Assembly: GCF_001646665.1 (NCBI RefSeq)
Contig: NZ_LWBU01000369.1
Location: 70,351-131,623, forward strand
Length of the DNA: 61,273 nucleotides
Direction: 5' to 3'
Source: Streptomyces noursei
Lineage (GTDB): Bacteria; Actinomycetota; Actinomycetes; Streptomycetales; Streptomycetaceae
The translations under genes were made by a program, and so were the position numbers. The first letter of the stretch is position 1. Every line of letters begins with the position of its first letter. Under the pieces are notes generated by a model. It was given only the letters and a program-made list of their open reading frames with translations, did no database searches and had not been told where the DNA came from. This document shows, piece by piece, positions 8,868 to 17,466 of the stretch.

Positions 8868-8886
8868 ATGGTGGAAAACAGTTTCC
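8868..8886 (+). promoter_or_regulatory. Promoter -10 with overlapping operator for malic enzyme gene
   Basis: TATGGT (8868-8873) fits the TAnnnT -10 pattern and directly abuts an inverted repeat GGAAA-N4-TTTCC (8873-8886) that would cover the transcription start. This leaves a leader of about 140 nt, including a stem ACCTGC/GCAGGT at about 8926-8942. The repressor is unknown. Confidence 0.4.
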
Positions 8887-9018
8887 GAAATGCGTACGAC
8901 CGAAACGACCGCTATTACCTGCTACTCGCAGGTAGGTGCGACCATCGGAGGGCTCCGCCCCGGCCACCCGCCGGACGCGGGGCGGCAACGAAACCAGGGA
9001 AAGCAGAGGAACACGGCC

Positions 9019-10452
<1,434 letters not shown>

Positions 10453-10765
10453 CCTCCGGCGCGTCGCGGGTCCCCGGGCCGTGAAGCCGCCTTTAGGGTG
10501 GCGGTTCGGCTCCGGGGAGTCCCGGCACAGTCGACTCAACGTCACCACGGCGGGGCTGTGGCGCTTTTCGTGTGACTCCGGAGGGTGCCGGATTGGCTTT
10601 CCCGCCGCTGGTGGGGGCAGGATGCGTATTCGGGCGCGAGGGTCTGACAGCAGACCCGGGTCCGGGGACTGTCCAAGGGCCCTGGCAGCATCGGCTTCGC
10701 TGTGCCCACTATGCGGCTTCGCCGCGTGGCACGCCTCAACAGCAAGAAGAACACGGGAGTACAAC
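10453..10765 (+). other. Long structured leader of the HU gene
   Basis: This 313-bp gap contains hairpins GGGTCT-N6-AGACCC (10640-10657) and a nested stem GTGCC/GGCAC around GCGG-CTTCG-CCGC-type pairing (10702-10732) just before the ribosome site. No coding frame is convincing. Growth-phase control of HU through the leader is possible but not shown. Confidence 0.4.
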
Positions 10766-11047
10766 ATGAACCGCAGTGAGCTGGTGGCCGCCCTGGCCGA
10801 CCGTGCCGAGGTGACCCGCAAGGACGCCGACGCCGTGCTGGCCGCGCTCGCCGAGACCGTCGGCGAGGTCGTCGCCAAGGGCGACGAGAAGGTCACCATC
10901 CCCGGCTTCCTGACCTTCGAGCGCACCCACCGTGCCGCTCGCACCGCTCGTAACCCGCAGACCGGCGACCCGATCAACATCCCGGCCGGCTACAGCGTGA
11001 AGGTCTCCGCGGGCTCCAAGCTCAAGGAAGCCGCCAAGGGCAAGTAA
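10766..11047 (+). CDS. hupA: Nucleoid protein HU
   Basis: A 93-aa HU of the short type, without the lysine-rich tail of the sporulation-specific HupS. The sequence starts MNRSELVAALADRAEVTRKD and contains the DNA-binding arm region RTARNPQTGDPINIPAGYSVKV with the conserved NPQTG and Pro. It bends and packs DNA as a dimer. ATG 10766 follows GGGAG by 7 nt. Monocistronic: a strong terminator follows directly and a long structured leader precedes it. Codon use is strongly C-ending, as expected for high expression. Confidence 0.95.
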   Translation: MNRSELVAALADRAEVTRKDADAVLAALAETVGEVVAKGDEKVTIPGFLTFERTHRAARTARNPQTGDPINIPAGYSVKVSAGSKLKEAAKGK

Positions 11048-11063
11048 GTCCCCAGGCGCTCGA

Positions 11064-11100
11064 GAAGGGCGGTCACCCCACCGGTGGGTGACCGCCCTTC
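11064..11100. terminator. Hairpin terminator of hupA
   Basis: Perfect 15-bp stem, 11064-11078 with 11086-11100, starting 17 bp after the hupA stop. No strong T tract follows, which is usual in Streptomyces. Confidence 0.8.
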
Positions 11101-11446
11101 CGCGTGTCCCGCCGCGTGCCCCCGCCGGCCGCCCGCCCGCGAGGCGCGTGGAGGCGGTGTGGAGACGGTGCGGCGGACGGGGCGGCCCGTTGGGGTGCGG
11201 TACGCCCTGTACGTCCCGTACAGGGCCTTCTGGGGCCCTCCGCGGGCCGGTCCGCCGCCGCCCGGCGGTCCCGGCCCGGGGGCGGGGCCGGCCGGCGGGG
11301 CGCGCGACCGCCGTCAACGGCCCCCGCGGGTCGCGCGGGTGGCCCGCGCAACGGCTTCCGGACGCCCGTACGGCCGTGCACGGGCCCGGGAACGCCCGAC
11401 GGCCCCTCGCACGGGGCGAGGGGCCGTCGGTACGGCTCACGGGGCG
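11101..11446. other. Gene-free convergent gap with palindrome
   Basis: 346 bp between the convergent hupA and murA genes with no supported gene. It holds a perfect 9-bp inverted repeat CCCTGTACG-tcc-CGTACAGGG (11205-11225), extremely GC-rich sequence, and the murA terminator near its right end. Confidence 0.5.
11398..11428. terminator. Hairpin terminator of murA
   Basis: Perfect 13-bp stem (11398-11410 with 11416-11428), 18 bp beyond the murA stop on the minus strand. Confidence 0.75.
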
Positions 11447-12787
11447 TCAGACGATCGCGCTGCCCGGGAGTTCGACCTTCGCGCCGAGTTCCACGAGCTT
11501 CTCCATGAAGTTCTCGTAGCCGCGGTTGATCAGGTCGATGCCGTGCACCCGCGACGTGCCCTGCGCCGCCAGGGCGGCGATGAGGTACGAGAACCCGCCC
11601 CGCAGGTCCGGGATGACCAGGTCGGCGCCCTGCAGCTTCGTCGGGCCGGACACGACCGCCGAGTGCAGGAAGTTGCGCTGGCCGAAGCGGCAGTCCGAGC
11701 CGCCCAGGCACTCCCGGTACAGCTGGATGTGCGCGCCCATCTGGTTCAGCGCGGAGGTGAAGCCGAGCCGCGACTCGTACACCGTCTCGTGGACGATGGA
11801 CAGGCCGGCGGCCTGCGTCAGGGCCACCACCAGCGGCTGCTGCCAGTCGGTCTGGAAGCCCGGGTGCACGTCCGTCTCCAGGGCGATGGCGTTGAGCGCG
11901 CCGCCCGGGTGCCAGAAGCGGATGCCCTCGTCGTCGATCTCGAAGGCGCCGCCCACCTTCCGGAACGTGTTGAGGAAGGTCATCATCGAGCGCTGCTGGG
12001 CGCCGCGCACGTAGATGTTGCCCTCGGTGGCCAGGGCCGCGCTGGCCCAGGAGGCCGCCTCCAGGCGGTCGGGGAGCGCGCGGTGCGTGTAGCCGCCGAG
12101 CTTGTCGACACCGGTGATCCGGATCGTCCGGTCGGTGTCCATGGAGATGATGGCGCCCATCTTCTGCAGGACGCAGATGAGGTCCTCGATCTCCGGCTCC
12201 ACCGCCGCGTTCGACAGCTCGGTGACGCCCTCGGCAAGGACGGCCGTCAGCAGCACCTGCTCGGTCGAGCCGACCGAGGGGTAGGGCAGCCGGATCTTCG
12301 TGCCGCGCAGTCGCTGCGGGGCCTCCAGGTACTGGCCGTCCGCGCGCTTCTCGATCGTCGCGCCGAACTGGCGCAGCACGTCGAAGTGGAAGTCGATCGG
12401 CCGGCCGCCGATGTCGCAGCCGCCCAGGCCCGGGATGAAGGCGTGGCCGAGGCGGTGCAGCAGCGGGCCGCAGAACAGGATCGGGATGCGCGACGAGCCC
12501 GCGTGGGCGTCGATGTCGGCGACGTTGGCGGACTCGACGTGGGTCGGGTCCAGCACCAGCTCGCCCGGCTCCTCACCGGGCCGCACGGTCACGCCGTGCA
12601 GCTGGAGCAGTCCGCGGACGACGCGGACGTCACGGATGTCGGGCACATTGCGCAGCCGGCTCGGCCCGCTGCCGAGCAGGGCGGCGACCATCGCCTTGGG
12701 CACGAGGTTCTTCGCGCCGCGGACGCGGATCTCGCCCTCCAGCGGGGTTCCGCCGTGGACAAGCAGTACATCGTCTGTGCCGGTCAT
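11447..12787 (-). CDS. murA: UDP-N-acetylglucosamine 1-carboxyvinyltransferase MurA
   Basis: First committed step of peptidoglycan synthesis: transfers enolpyruvate from PEP to UDP-GlcNAc in the cytoplasm. The 446-aa protein has the typical inside-out barrel. It carries the GAKN motif (Lys26), PGLGGC with the fosfomycin-target Cys124, the GGRPIDFH motif and the TDW motif carrying the catalytic Asp in ETDVHPGFQTDWQQP. Cys124 suggests a fosfomycin-sensitive enzyme, unlike the Asp form of mycobacteria. The start MTGTDDVLL at 12787 is chosen because the 43 codons upstream are low-complexity. It is divergent from yqgE. One of usually two MurA paralogues in Streptomyces. Confidence 0.95.
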   Translation of the reverse strand: MTGTDDVLLVHGGTPLEGEIRVRGAKNLVPKAMVAALLGSGPSRLRNVPDIRDVRVVRGLLQLHGVTVRPGEEPGELVLDPTHVESANVADIDAHAGSSRIPILFCGPLLHRLGHAFIPGLGGCDIGGRPIDFHFDVLRQFGATIEKRADGQYLEAPQRLRGTKIRLPYPSVGSTEQVLLTAVLAEGVTELSNAAVEPEIEDLICVLQKMGAIISMDTDRTIRITGVDKLGGYTHRALPDRLEAASWASAALATEGNIYVRGAQQRSMMTFLNTFRKVGGAFEIDDEGIRFWHPGGALNAIALETDVHPGFQTDWQQPLVVALTQAAGLSIVHETVYESRLGFTSALNQMGAHIQLYRECLGGSDCRFGQRNFLHSAVVSGPTKLQGADLVIPDLRGGFSYLIAALAAQGTSRVHGIDLINRGYENFMEKLVELGAKVELPGSAIV

Positions 12788-12921
12788 GAATCTCGCGTTC
12801 CGGAGAGGTCGGGCAGGGGGCCAGGGAAAAGGGTAAGGGGGCGGGGCGGCCTTTCCGGTAGCCCGGGGACGCCCGGCAGATGTAATGAATTCGGCACAAC
12901 ACCCTCCGTCCTCCACTCCTT

Positions 12922-12940
12922 GCGGACGGTTACGATCCGC
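12922..12940. promoter_or_regulatory. Inverted repeat in murA/yqgE divergent promoter region
   Basis: GCGGA-N9-TCCGC lies midway between the divergent murA and yqgE starts. No promoter boxes are clear enough to assign it. Confidence 0.25.
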
Positions 12941-13042
12941 TTTCGGCCAGGGGGGCCCACGGGTGCCTCATGAGCTGCGGTTCGCCGCCGGCCGTGGCCG
13001 AGTCGGCCGCTCGCCCCCCGCGAAGCGCCGGGATGCGGGATC

Positions 13043-13612
13043 ATGTCTGGCATGACCGAGGTGTCCTCGCTCACAGGACGGCTGCTCGTGGCCACCCCCG
13101 CGCTGGCGGATCCGAACTTCGACCGCGCGGTGGTGCTGCTGCTCGATCACGACGACGAGGGCTCGCTCGGCGTGGTCCTCAACCGCCCGACACCGGTCGG
13201 TGTCGGCGACATCCTCGAGGGGTGGGCCCCGCTGGCCGGGGAACCGGGCGTGGTGTTCCAGGGCGGCCCGGTGTCCCTCGACGCCGCCCTCGGGCTCGCC
13301 GTCATCCCCGGTGACGAGGGCCCCCTGGGCTGGCGGAGGGTGTACGGCGCCATCGGCCTGGTCGACCTGGAGACCCCGCCGGAGCTGCTGGCCGCGGCCC
13401 TGGGCAGCCTGCGGATCTTCGCCGGGTACGCGGGGTGGGGGCCGGGTCAGCTGGAGGACGAGCTGGCCGAGGGGGCGTGGTTCGTCGTGGACTCCGAGCC
13501 GGGGGACGTCTCCTCGCCGCGGCCGGAGAGCCTGTGGCGCGAGGTGCTCAGGCGCCAGCGGAGCGAACTGGCGATGATCGCCACGTACCCGGACGACCCG
13601 TCGCTGAACTGA
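13043..13612 (+). CDS. YqgE/AlgH family protein (DUF179)
   Basis: A 189-aa single-domain cytoplasmic protein matching the YqgE/AlgH fold: LTGRLLVATPALADPNFDRA near the start, SLGVVLNRP, FQGGPVSLDAAL and the C-terminal FAGYAGWGPGQLEDEL signature. The family is widespread but its biochemical role is not established. Start ATG 13043 or 13052 (both in frame); neither has a strong ribosome site. Divergent from murA. Confidence 0.9.
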   Translation: MSGMTEVSSLTGRLLVATPALADPNFDRAVVLLLDHDDEGSLGVVLNRPTPVGVGDILEGWAPLAGEPGVVFQGGPVSLDAALGLAVIPGDEGPLGWRRVYGAIGLVDLETPPELLAAALGSLRIFAGYAGWGPGQLEDELAEGAWFVVDSEPGDVSSPRPESLWREVLRRQRSELAMIATYPDDPSLN

Positions 13613-13794
13613 GCCCGGCCGGGGCGGACGTACGGTAATACGATGAATTTCGGCCATCTGCCGGACATGCGCACCGGGGGAGCGCGGGGCGCCCCGCGCG
13701 TGAGCGGCTTCACACCCCGTGCGCCGGCGGACACCGGTGGGGTGCGCGGGGCCTCGCTCCCGGGACGGCGCCGACGTGGGTACCCTTGGAGCTC

Positions 13795-14082
13795 ATGAGC
13801 ACTCTTGAGCCCGAGCGCGGGGCAGGTACGGGGACCCTCGTAGAGCCGACGCCGCAGGTGTCGCACGGCGACGGCGACCACGAGCGCTACGCCCACTATG
13901 TCCAGAAGGACAAGATCATGGCGAGCGCCCTCGACGGCACTCCCGTGGTGGCGCTGTGCGGGAAGGTCTGGGTGCCGGGCCGGGACCCGAAGAAGTACCC
14001 GGTCTGCCCCATGTGCAAGGAGATCTACGAGTCCATGGGCGCCGGTGGCGACAAGGACAAGGGCGGCAAGGACAAGAAGTAG
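13795..14082 (+). CDS. DUF3039 protein, small Cys-rich
   Basis: A 95-aa actinobacterial protein. The central segment HYVQKDKIMASALDGTPVVA leads into ALCGKVWVPGRDPKKYPVCPMCKEIYE, with three Cys arranged as a zinc-ribbon-like knuckle. The tail is lysine/glycine-rich (DKDKGGKDKK). Function unknown; the form suggests metal binding and perhaps nucleic-acid or protein contact. ATG 13795 has GGAG 5 nt upstream. A strong hairpin follows the stop. Confidence 0.85.
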   Translation: MSTLEPERGAGTGTLVEPTPQVSHGDGDHERYAHYVQKDKIMASALDGTPVVALCGKVWVPGRDPKKYPVCPMCKEIYESMGAGGDKDKGGKDKK

Positions 14083-14100
14083 GTCCACGGCCGCCGAGCC

Positions 14101-14149
14101 ACGAAGGCCCCCGGGCCGCGTACACGCGTACGCGGCCGGGGGCCTTCGT
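14101..14149. terminator. Hairpin terminator after the DUF3039 gene
   Basis: A stem of about 22 bp with one bulged G (14101-14123 with 14128-14149) and a 4-nt loop, 19 bp after the stop. Confidence 0.85.
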
Positions 14150-14176
14150 CGTTCGATCACGGATGGTCGAGACCTC

Positions 14177-14250
14177 TTGTGGGCGTTCCCCGGCCCGTTC
14201 TAACCTCCTGCTGTTGTGCAGCACGAAACGACCGTTGCGTATGCTGCAAC
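14177..14250 (+). promoter_or_regulatory. Promoter and operator of the sugar ABC/hexosaminidase operon
   Basis: TTGTGG (14177-14182) and TAACCT (14201-14206) are separated by 18 nt and form a good vegetative promoter. Downstream of the expected start lies the palindrome GTTGC-N7-GCAAC (14234-14250), well placed for a repressor. It does not match the DasR consensus; a LacI or ROK-type repressor would fit, but none is encoded nearby. Confidence 0.55.
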
Positions 14251-14271
14251 GCCTTCGGAGGGGAACCCGCC

Positions 14272-15573
14272 ATGAAGCTTCCTGCCCGACTCGTCGCCCC
14301 CGTCGCCGCAGCGCTGGTCCTGGTGGCGGCCGCGTGCGCCCCGCAGACCTCCGACAACGGCGCCGAGGGGGACGACCGGACCGGCACGCTCCGCGTCTGG
14401 CTCTTCCAGGAGGTGGACAACCGGCCGAAGGAACAGGTCGTCGACGCCGCCGTCACCGCCTTCGAGAAGCGGCACCCGGGCGCCGACGTCCAGGTCGAGT
14501 ACATCCCCGTCGACACCCGCGCCCAGCGGGTCAAGGCCGCCTTCAACGACCCCGCGAGCGCGCCGGACGTCATCGAGTACGGCAACACCGACACCGCCGG
14601 GTACGTCGAGGACGGCGGACTGGCGGACGTGAGCGCCGAGTTCGCGGCGTGGCCGGACGCCCGGGACACCGACCCCGCCGCCCGGGCGTCGGTCACGGTG
14701 GACGGCAAGGTGTACGGCGCGCCGCTCTTCGTCGGCGTACGGGCGCTGTACTACCGCACCGACGTGTTCCAAGAACTGGGCCTGAGGCCACCCAGGACGC
14801 AGACCGAACTGATAGCGACCGCGAAGAGGATCCGCGCGGCGAAGCCCGGCCTGTACGGCATCGCGGTCGGCGGCGCGTACACCTACGGAGCGCTGCCCTT
14901 CCTGTGGGCGCACGGCGGTGAACTCGCCACCCCCGGCGGCGGTTCGTACACGTCGGCCGTCGACGGCGCGGCCGCCCGCAGGGGCATCGCCGCGTACACC
15001 TCGCTCTTCGGCGACGACAACTGCCCGGCCGCCAAGTGCGCCTCGATGGGCGGCAACGCGACCGTCACCGCCTTCGCCTCGGGCAGGGCGGCCATGGCGA
15101 TCGGCGGCGACTTCAGCCACGCGGCGGTGGAGGCGGGCGCGGCGAAGGGCAGGTACGCCGTCGTCCCGCTGCCCGGGGTGACGGAGGGGTCGATCGCCCC
15201 GGCGTTCGCGGGCGGCAACAACGTCGGCGTACTGCGCAGCAGTTCGCACCGGACGCTGGCGGTGGACCTGATGAAGTCGCTGGCCGGCAAGGACACGCAG
15301 CGCCGACTGTTCGACGCGATGGGCTTCCTGCCGACGTACACGGACGTGCGGGCCGAGGCGGCGCGCAAGCAGCCGTTCGTGAAGCCGTTCATCGACACGC
15401 TCGCCGCCGGGGCCAGGTTCGTCCCCGCCTCGCCCGCCTGGGGGCGGATCGACGCCTCGCTGGTGCTGCCGACGATGTTCCAGGAGATCGTGAGCGGCCG
15501 GAAGGACGTGGCGACGGCCTCCCGGGACGCGGCGCAGAAGATGGACGCGGCCTTCGCCTCGGCGGCGGGCTGA
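14272..15573 (+). CDS. Sugar ABC transporter substrate-binding lipoprotein
   Basis: A 433-aa extracytoplasmic solute-binding protein of the carbohydrate family (SBP_bac_1). The signal peptide ends in a lipobox VAAAC with Cys22 as lipidation site. The mature domain starts GTLRVWLFQEVDNRPKEQVV and contains the typical YGAPLFVGVRALYYRTDVF hinge and a GNNVGVLRSS segment. It heads a four-gene unit with two permeases and a GH20 hexosaminidase, so the ligand is probably a GlcNAc-containing oligosaccharide (inference). The spacing of 3 bp to the next gene indicates one transcript. Confidence 0.9.
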   Translation: MKLPARLVAPVAAALVLVAAACAPQTSDNGAEGDDRTGTLRVWLFQEVDNRPKEQVVDAAVTAFEKRHPGADVQVEYIPVDTRAQRVKAAFNDPASAPDVIEYGNTDTAGYVEDGGLADVSAEFAAWPDARDTDPAARASVTVDGKVYGAPLFVGVRALYYRTDVFQELGLRPPRTQTELIATAKRIRAAKPGLYGIAVGGAYTYGALPFLWAHGGELATPGGGSYTSAVDGAAARRGIAAYTSLFGDDNCPAAKCASMGGNATVTAFASGRAAMAIGGDFSHAAVEAGAAKGRYAVVPLPGVTEGSIAPAFAGGNNVGVLRSSSHRTLAVDLMKSLAGKDTQRRLFDAMGFLPTYTDVRAEAARKQPFVKPFIDTLAAGARFVPASPAWGRIDASLVLPTMFQEIVSGRKDVATASRDAAQKMDAAFASAAG

Positions 15574-15576
15574 CCC

Positions 15577-16629
15577 ATGACGCACGACACCGGGCGCACC
15601 GCGCCCACCGCGCGACGAGGCCCCGGCCCCGGCCCCGGCCCCGGTTCCGGAACGGCGCCGGGCCCGTCGCCGGGACGGCCGCTCCCGACCGCGACCGCGT
15701 CCCCGTTCCCGTCCTCGTCCCGCCGCCGCCCCCGTCGGAGGCCGGCACGGGGCCTGGACGGGGGACGCGCTCCGTGGATCTACCTGGCACCCGCGCTCGT
15801 GGTGCTGGGCGGCCTCCTGGTGTACCCCGTCTACCAGCTCGGGCTCATCTCGCTGCTGGAGTACACCCAGGCCCAGGTCAGCGGCGGGGAGCCCACCTCC
15901 TTCCAGGGGCTCGGCAACTACGCCGCCCTCCTGCGCGACCCGCAGTTCCGGCAGGTGCTCCTCGCCACCGTCGTGTTCGCCGCCGCGTGCGTCGTCACCA
16001 CCCTGGCCGTCGGCTGCGCCCTCGCCGTCCTGCTCACCCGCATCCGCGCCCTGCCCCGCCTCGTCCTCATGCTCGCCGCGCTCGGCGCGTGGGCGACGCC
16101 CGCCGTCACCGGGTCCACCGTCTGGGTGTTCCTCTTCGACCCCGACTCCGGCCCCGTCAACCGGATGCTCGGGCTCGGCGACTTCTCCTGGACGTACGGG
16201 CGCTACAGCGCCTTCGCGCTCGTCCTGTTCGAGGTCGTCTGGTGCTCGTTCCCGTTCGTGATGGTCACCGTCTACGCCGGCATCAGGGCCGTCCCCGCCG
16301 AGGTCCTGGAGGCCGCCGCGCTCGACGGCGCCTCCCAGTGGCGCACCTGGCGCTCCGTCACCGCGCCCATCCTGCGCCCCGTGCTGCTGGTGGTCACCAT
16401 CCAGTCGGTCATCTGGGACTTCAAGGTCTTCACCCAGATCTACGTGATGACGAACGGCGGCGGCATCGCCGGCCAGAACCTCGTCCTCAACGTCTACGCG
16501 TACCAGACGGCCTTCGCGTCCTCCCAGTACAGCCTGGGCGCGGCGATAGGCGTCGTCATGCTGCTGATCCTGCTGGCGATCACGCTGGTCCACCTCCGGA
16601 TCGTGCGGCGGCAGGGAGAGGAACTGTGA
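15577..16629 (+). CDS. Sugar ABC transporter permease (MalF/UgpA type)
   Basis: A 350-aa permease with an unusual low-complexity N-terminus of about 60 residues (a Gly-Pro run followed by a Ser/Arg-rich stretch) before the first membrane span APWIYLAPALVVLGGLLVYP. Six spans follow and the EAA loop EAAALDGASQWRTWRSVTAP contacts the ATPase. Its stop overlaps the following start. No ATPase gene accompanies the operon; in Streptomyces such importers share the multipurpose ATPase MsiK, which is the likely partner here. Confidence 0.9.
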   Translation: MTHDTGRTAPTARRGPGPGPGPGSGTAPGPSPGRPLPTATASPFPSSSRRRPRRRPARGLDGGRAPWIYLAPALVVLGGLLVYPVYQLGLISLLEYTQAQVSGGEPTSFQGLGNYAALLRDPQFRQVLLATVVFAAACVVTTLAVGCALAVLLTRIRALPRLVLMLAALGAWATPAVTGSTVWVFLFDPDSGPVNRMLGLGDFSWTYGRYSAFALVLFEVVWCSFPFVMVTVYAGIRAVPAEVLEAAALDGASQWRTWRSVTAPILRPVLLVVTIQSVIWDFKVFTQIYVMTNGGGIAGQNLVLNVYAYQTAFASSQYSLGAAIGVVMLLILLAITLVHLRIVRRQGEEL

Positions 16630-17459
16630 TGCGTACGCACCGCCCCCGGCGCCTGGCCGCCGAGGCCGCCGCGCTCCTGATCGCGGCCGTCGTCGCCTTC
16701 CCGCTGTACTGGATGGCGCTCTCCGCGCTGAAGCCGGCGGGCGAGATCCAGTCCACCGACGCCCGCCCCTGGACCCTCTCCCCGTCGCTCGACTCCTTCC
16801 GCCGCGTCTTCGAACAGCAGGACTTCGGCCGCTACTTCCTCAACAGCCTGTTCGTCGCCGGGGCGGTGGTCCTCGCCTCCGCGCTGATCGCGTTCCTCGC
16901 GGCGACGGCGGTCACCCGCTTCCGCTTCCGGTTCCGCACCACGCTGCTGGTGATGTTCCTGATCGCGCAGATGGTGCCGGTCGAGGCGCTGACGATCCCG
17001 CTGTTCTTCCTCATGCGGGACCTGGGCCAGCTCAACACGCTCGGCTCGCTGATCCTGCCGCACATCGCCTTCTCCCTCCCGTTCGCGATCTGGATGCTGC
17101 GCGGCTTCGTCAGGGCCGTGCCCGAGGCGCTGGAGGAGGCCGCGTACGTCGACGGCGCGAGCCGCGCCCGGTTCCTGTGGCAGATCCTCTTCCCGCTGGT
17201 CCTCCCCGGGCTCGTCGCGACCAGCGTCTTCTCGTTCATCTCGACGTGGAACGACTTCCTGTTCGCCAAGTCGTTCCTCATCAGCGACACGTCGCAGTCG
17301 ACGCTGCCCATGGCCCTGCTGGTCTTCTTCAAGCCGGACGAGAACGACTGGGGCGGCATCATGGCCGCGTCCACCGTCATGACCGTCCCCGTGCTGGTCT
17401 TCTTCGTACTCGTACAGCGCCGCCTGGTCTCCGGGCTCGGCGGCGCGGTGAAGGACTGA
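16629..17459 (+). CDS. Sugar ABC transporter permease (MalG type)
   Basis: A 276-aa second permease, beginning at ATG 16629 overlapping the previous stop (TGATG), with GGAGAGG 7 nt upstream; GTG 16626 is an alternative. Six membrane spans are visible, with the EAA loop EEAAYVDGASRARFLWQILF and the MalG-type ending. It pairs with the upstream permease to form the channel. The hexosaminidase gene follows after 7 bp. Confidence 0.9.
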   Translation: MRTHRPRRLAAEAAALLIAAVVAFPLYWMALSALKPAGEIQSTDARPWTLSPSLDSFRRVFEQQDFGRYFLNSLFVAGAVVLASALIAFLAATAVTRFRFRFRTTLLVMFLIAQMVPVEALTIPLFFLMRDLGQLNTLGSLILPHIAFSLPFAIWMLRGFVRAVPEALEEAAYVDGASRARFLWQILFPLVLPGLVATSVFSFISTWNDFLFAKSFLISDTSQSTLPMALLVFFKPDENDWGGIMAASTVMTVPVLVFFVLVQRRLVSGLGGAVKD

Positions 17460-17466
17460 CGCCCCG

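Noticed and set aside
12788..12916. N-terminal extension of murA to 489 aa
   Set aside because: The added 43 codons are low-complexity and unlike MurA; MTGTDDVLL matches the normal N-terminus.
14200..16593. A 797-codon minus-strand frame opposite the sugar importer
   Set aside because: It covers genes with lipobox, EAA loops and coupled starts; no motif of its own is visible.
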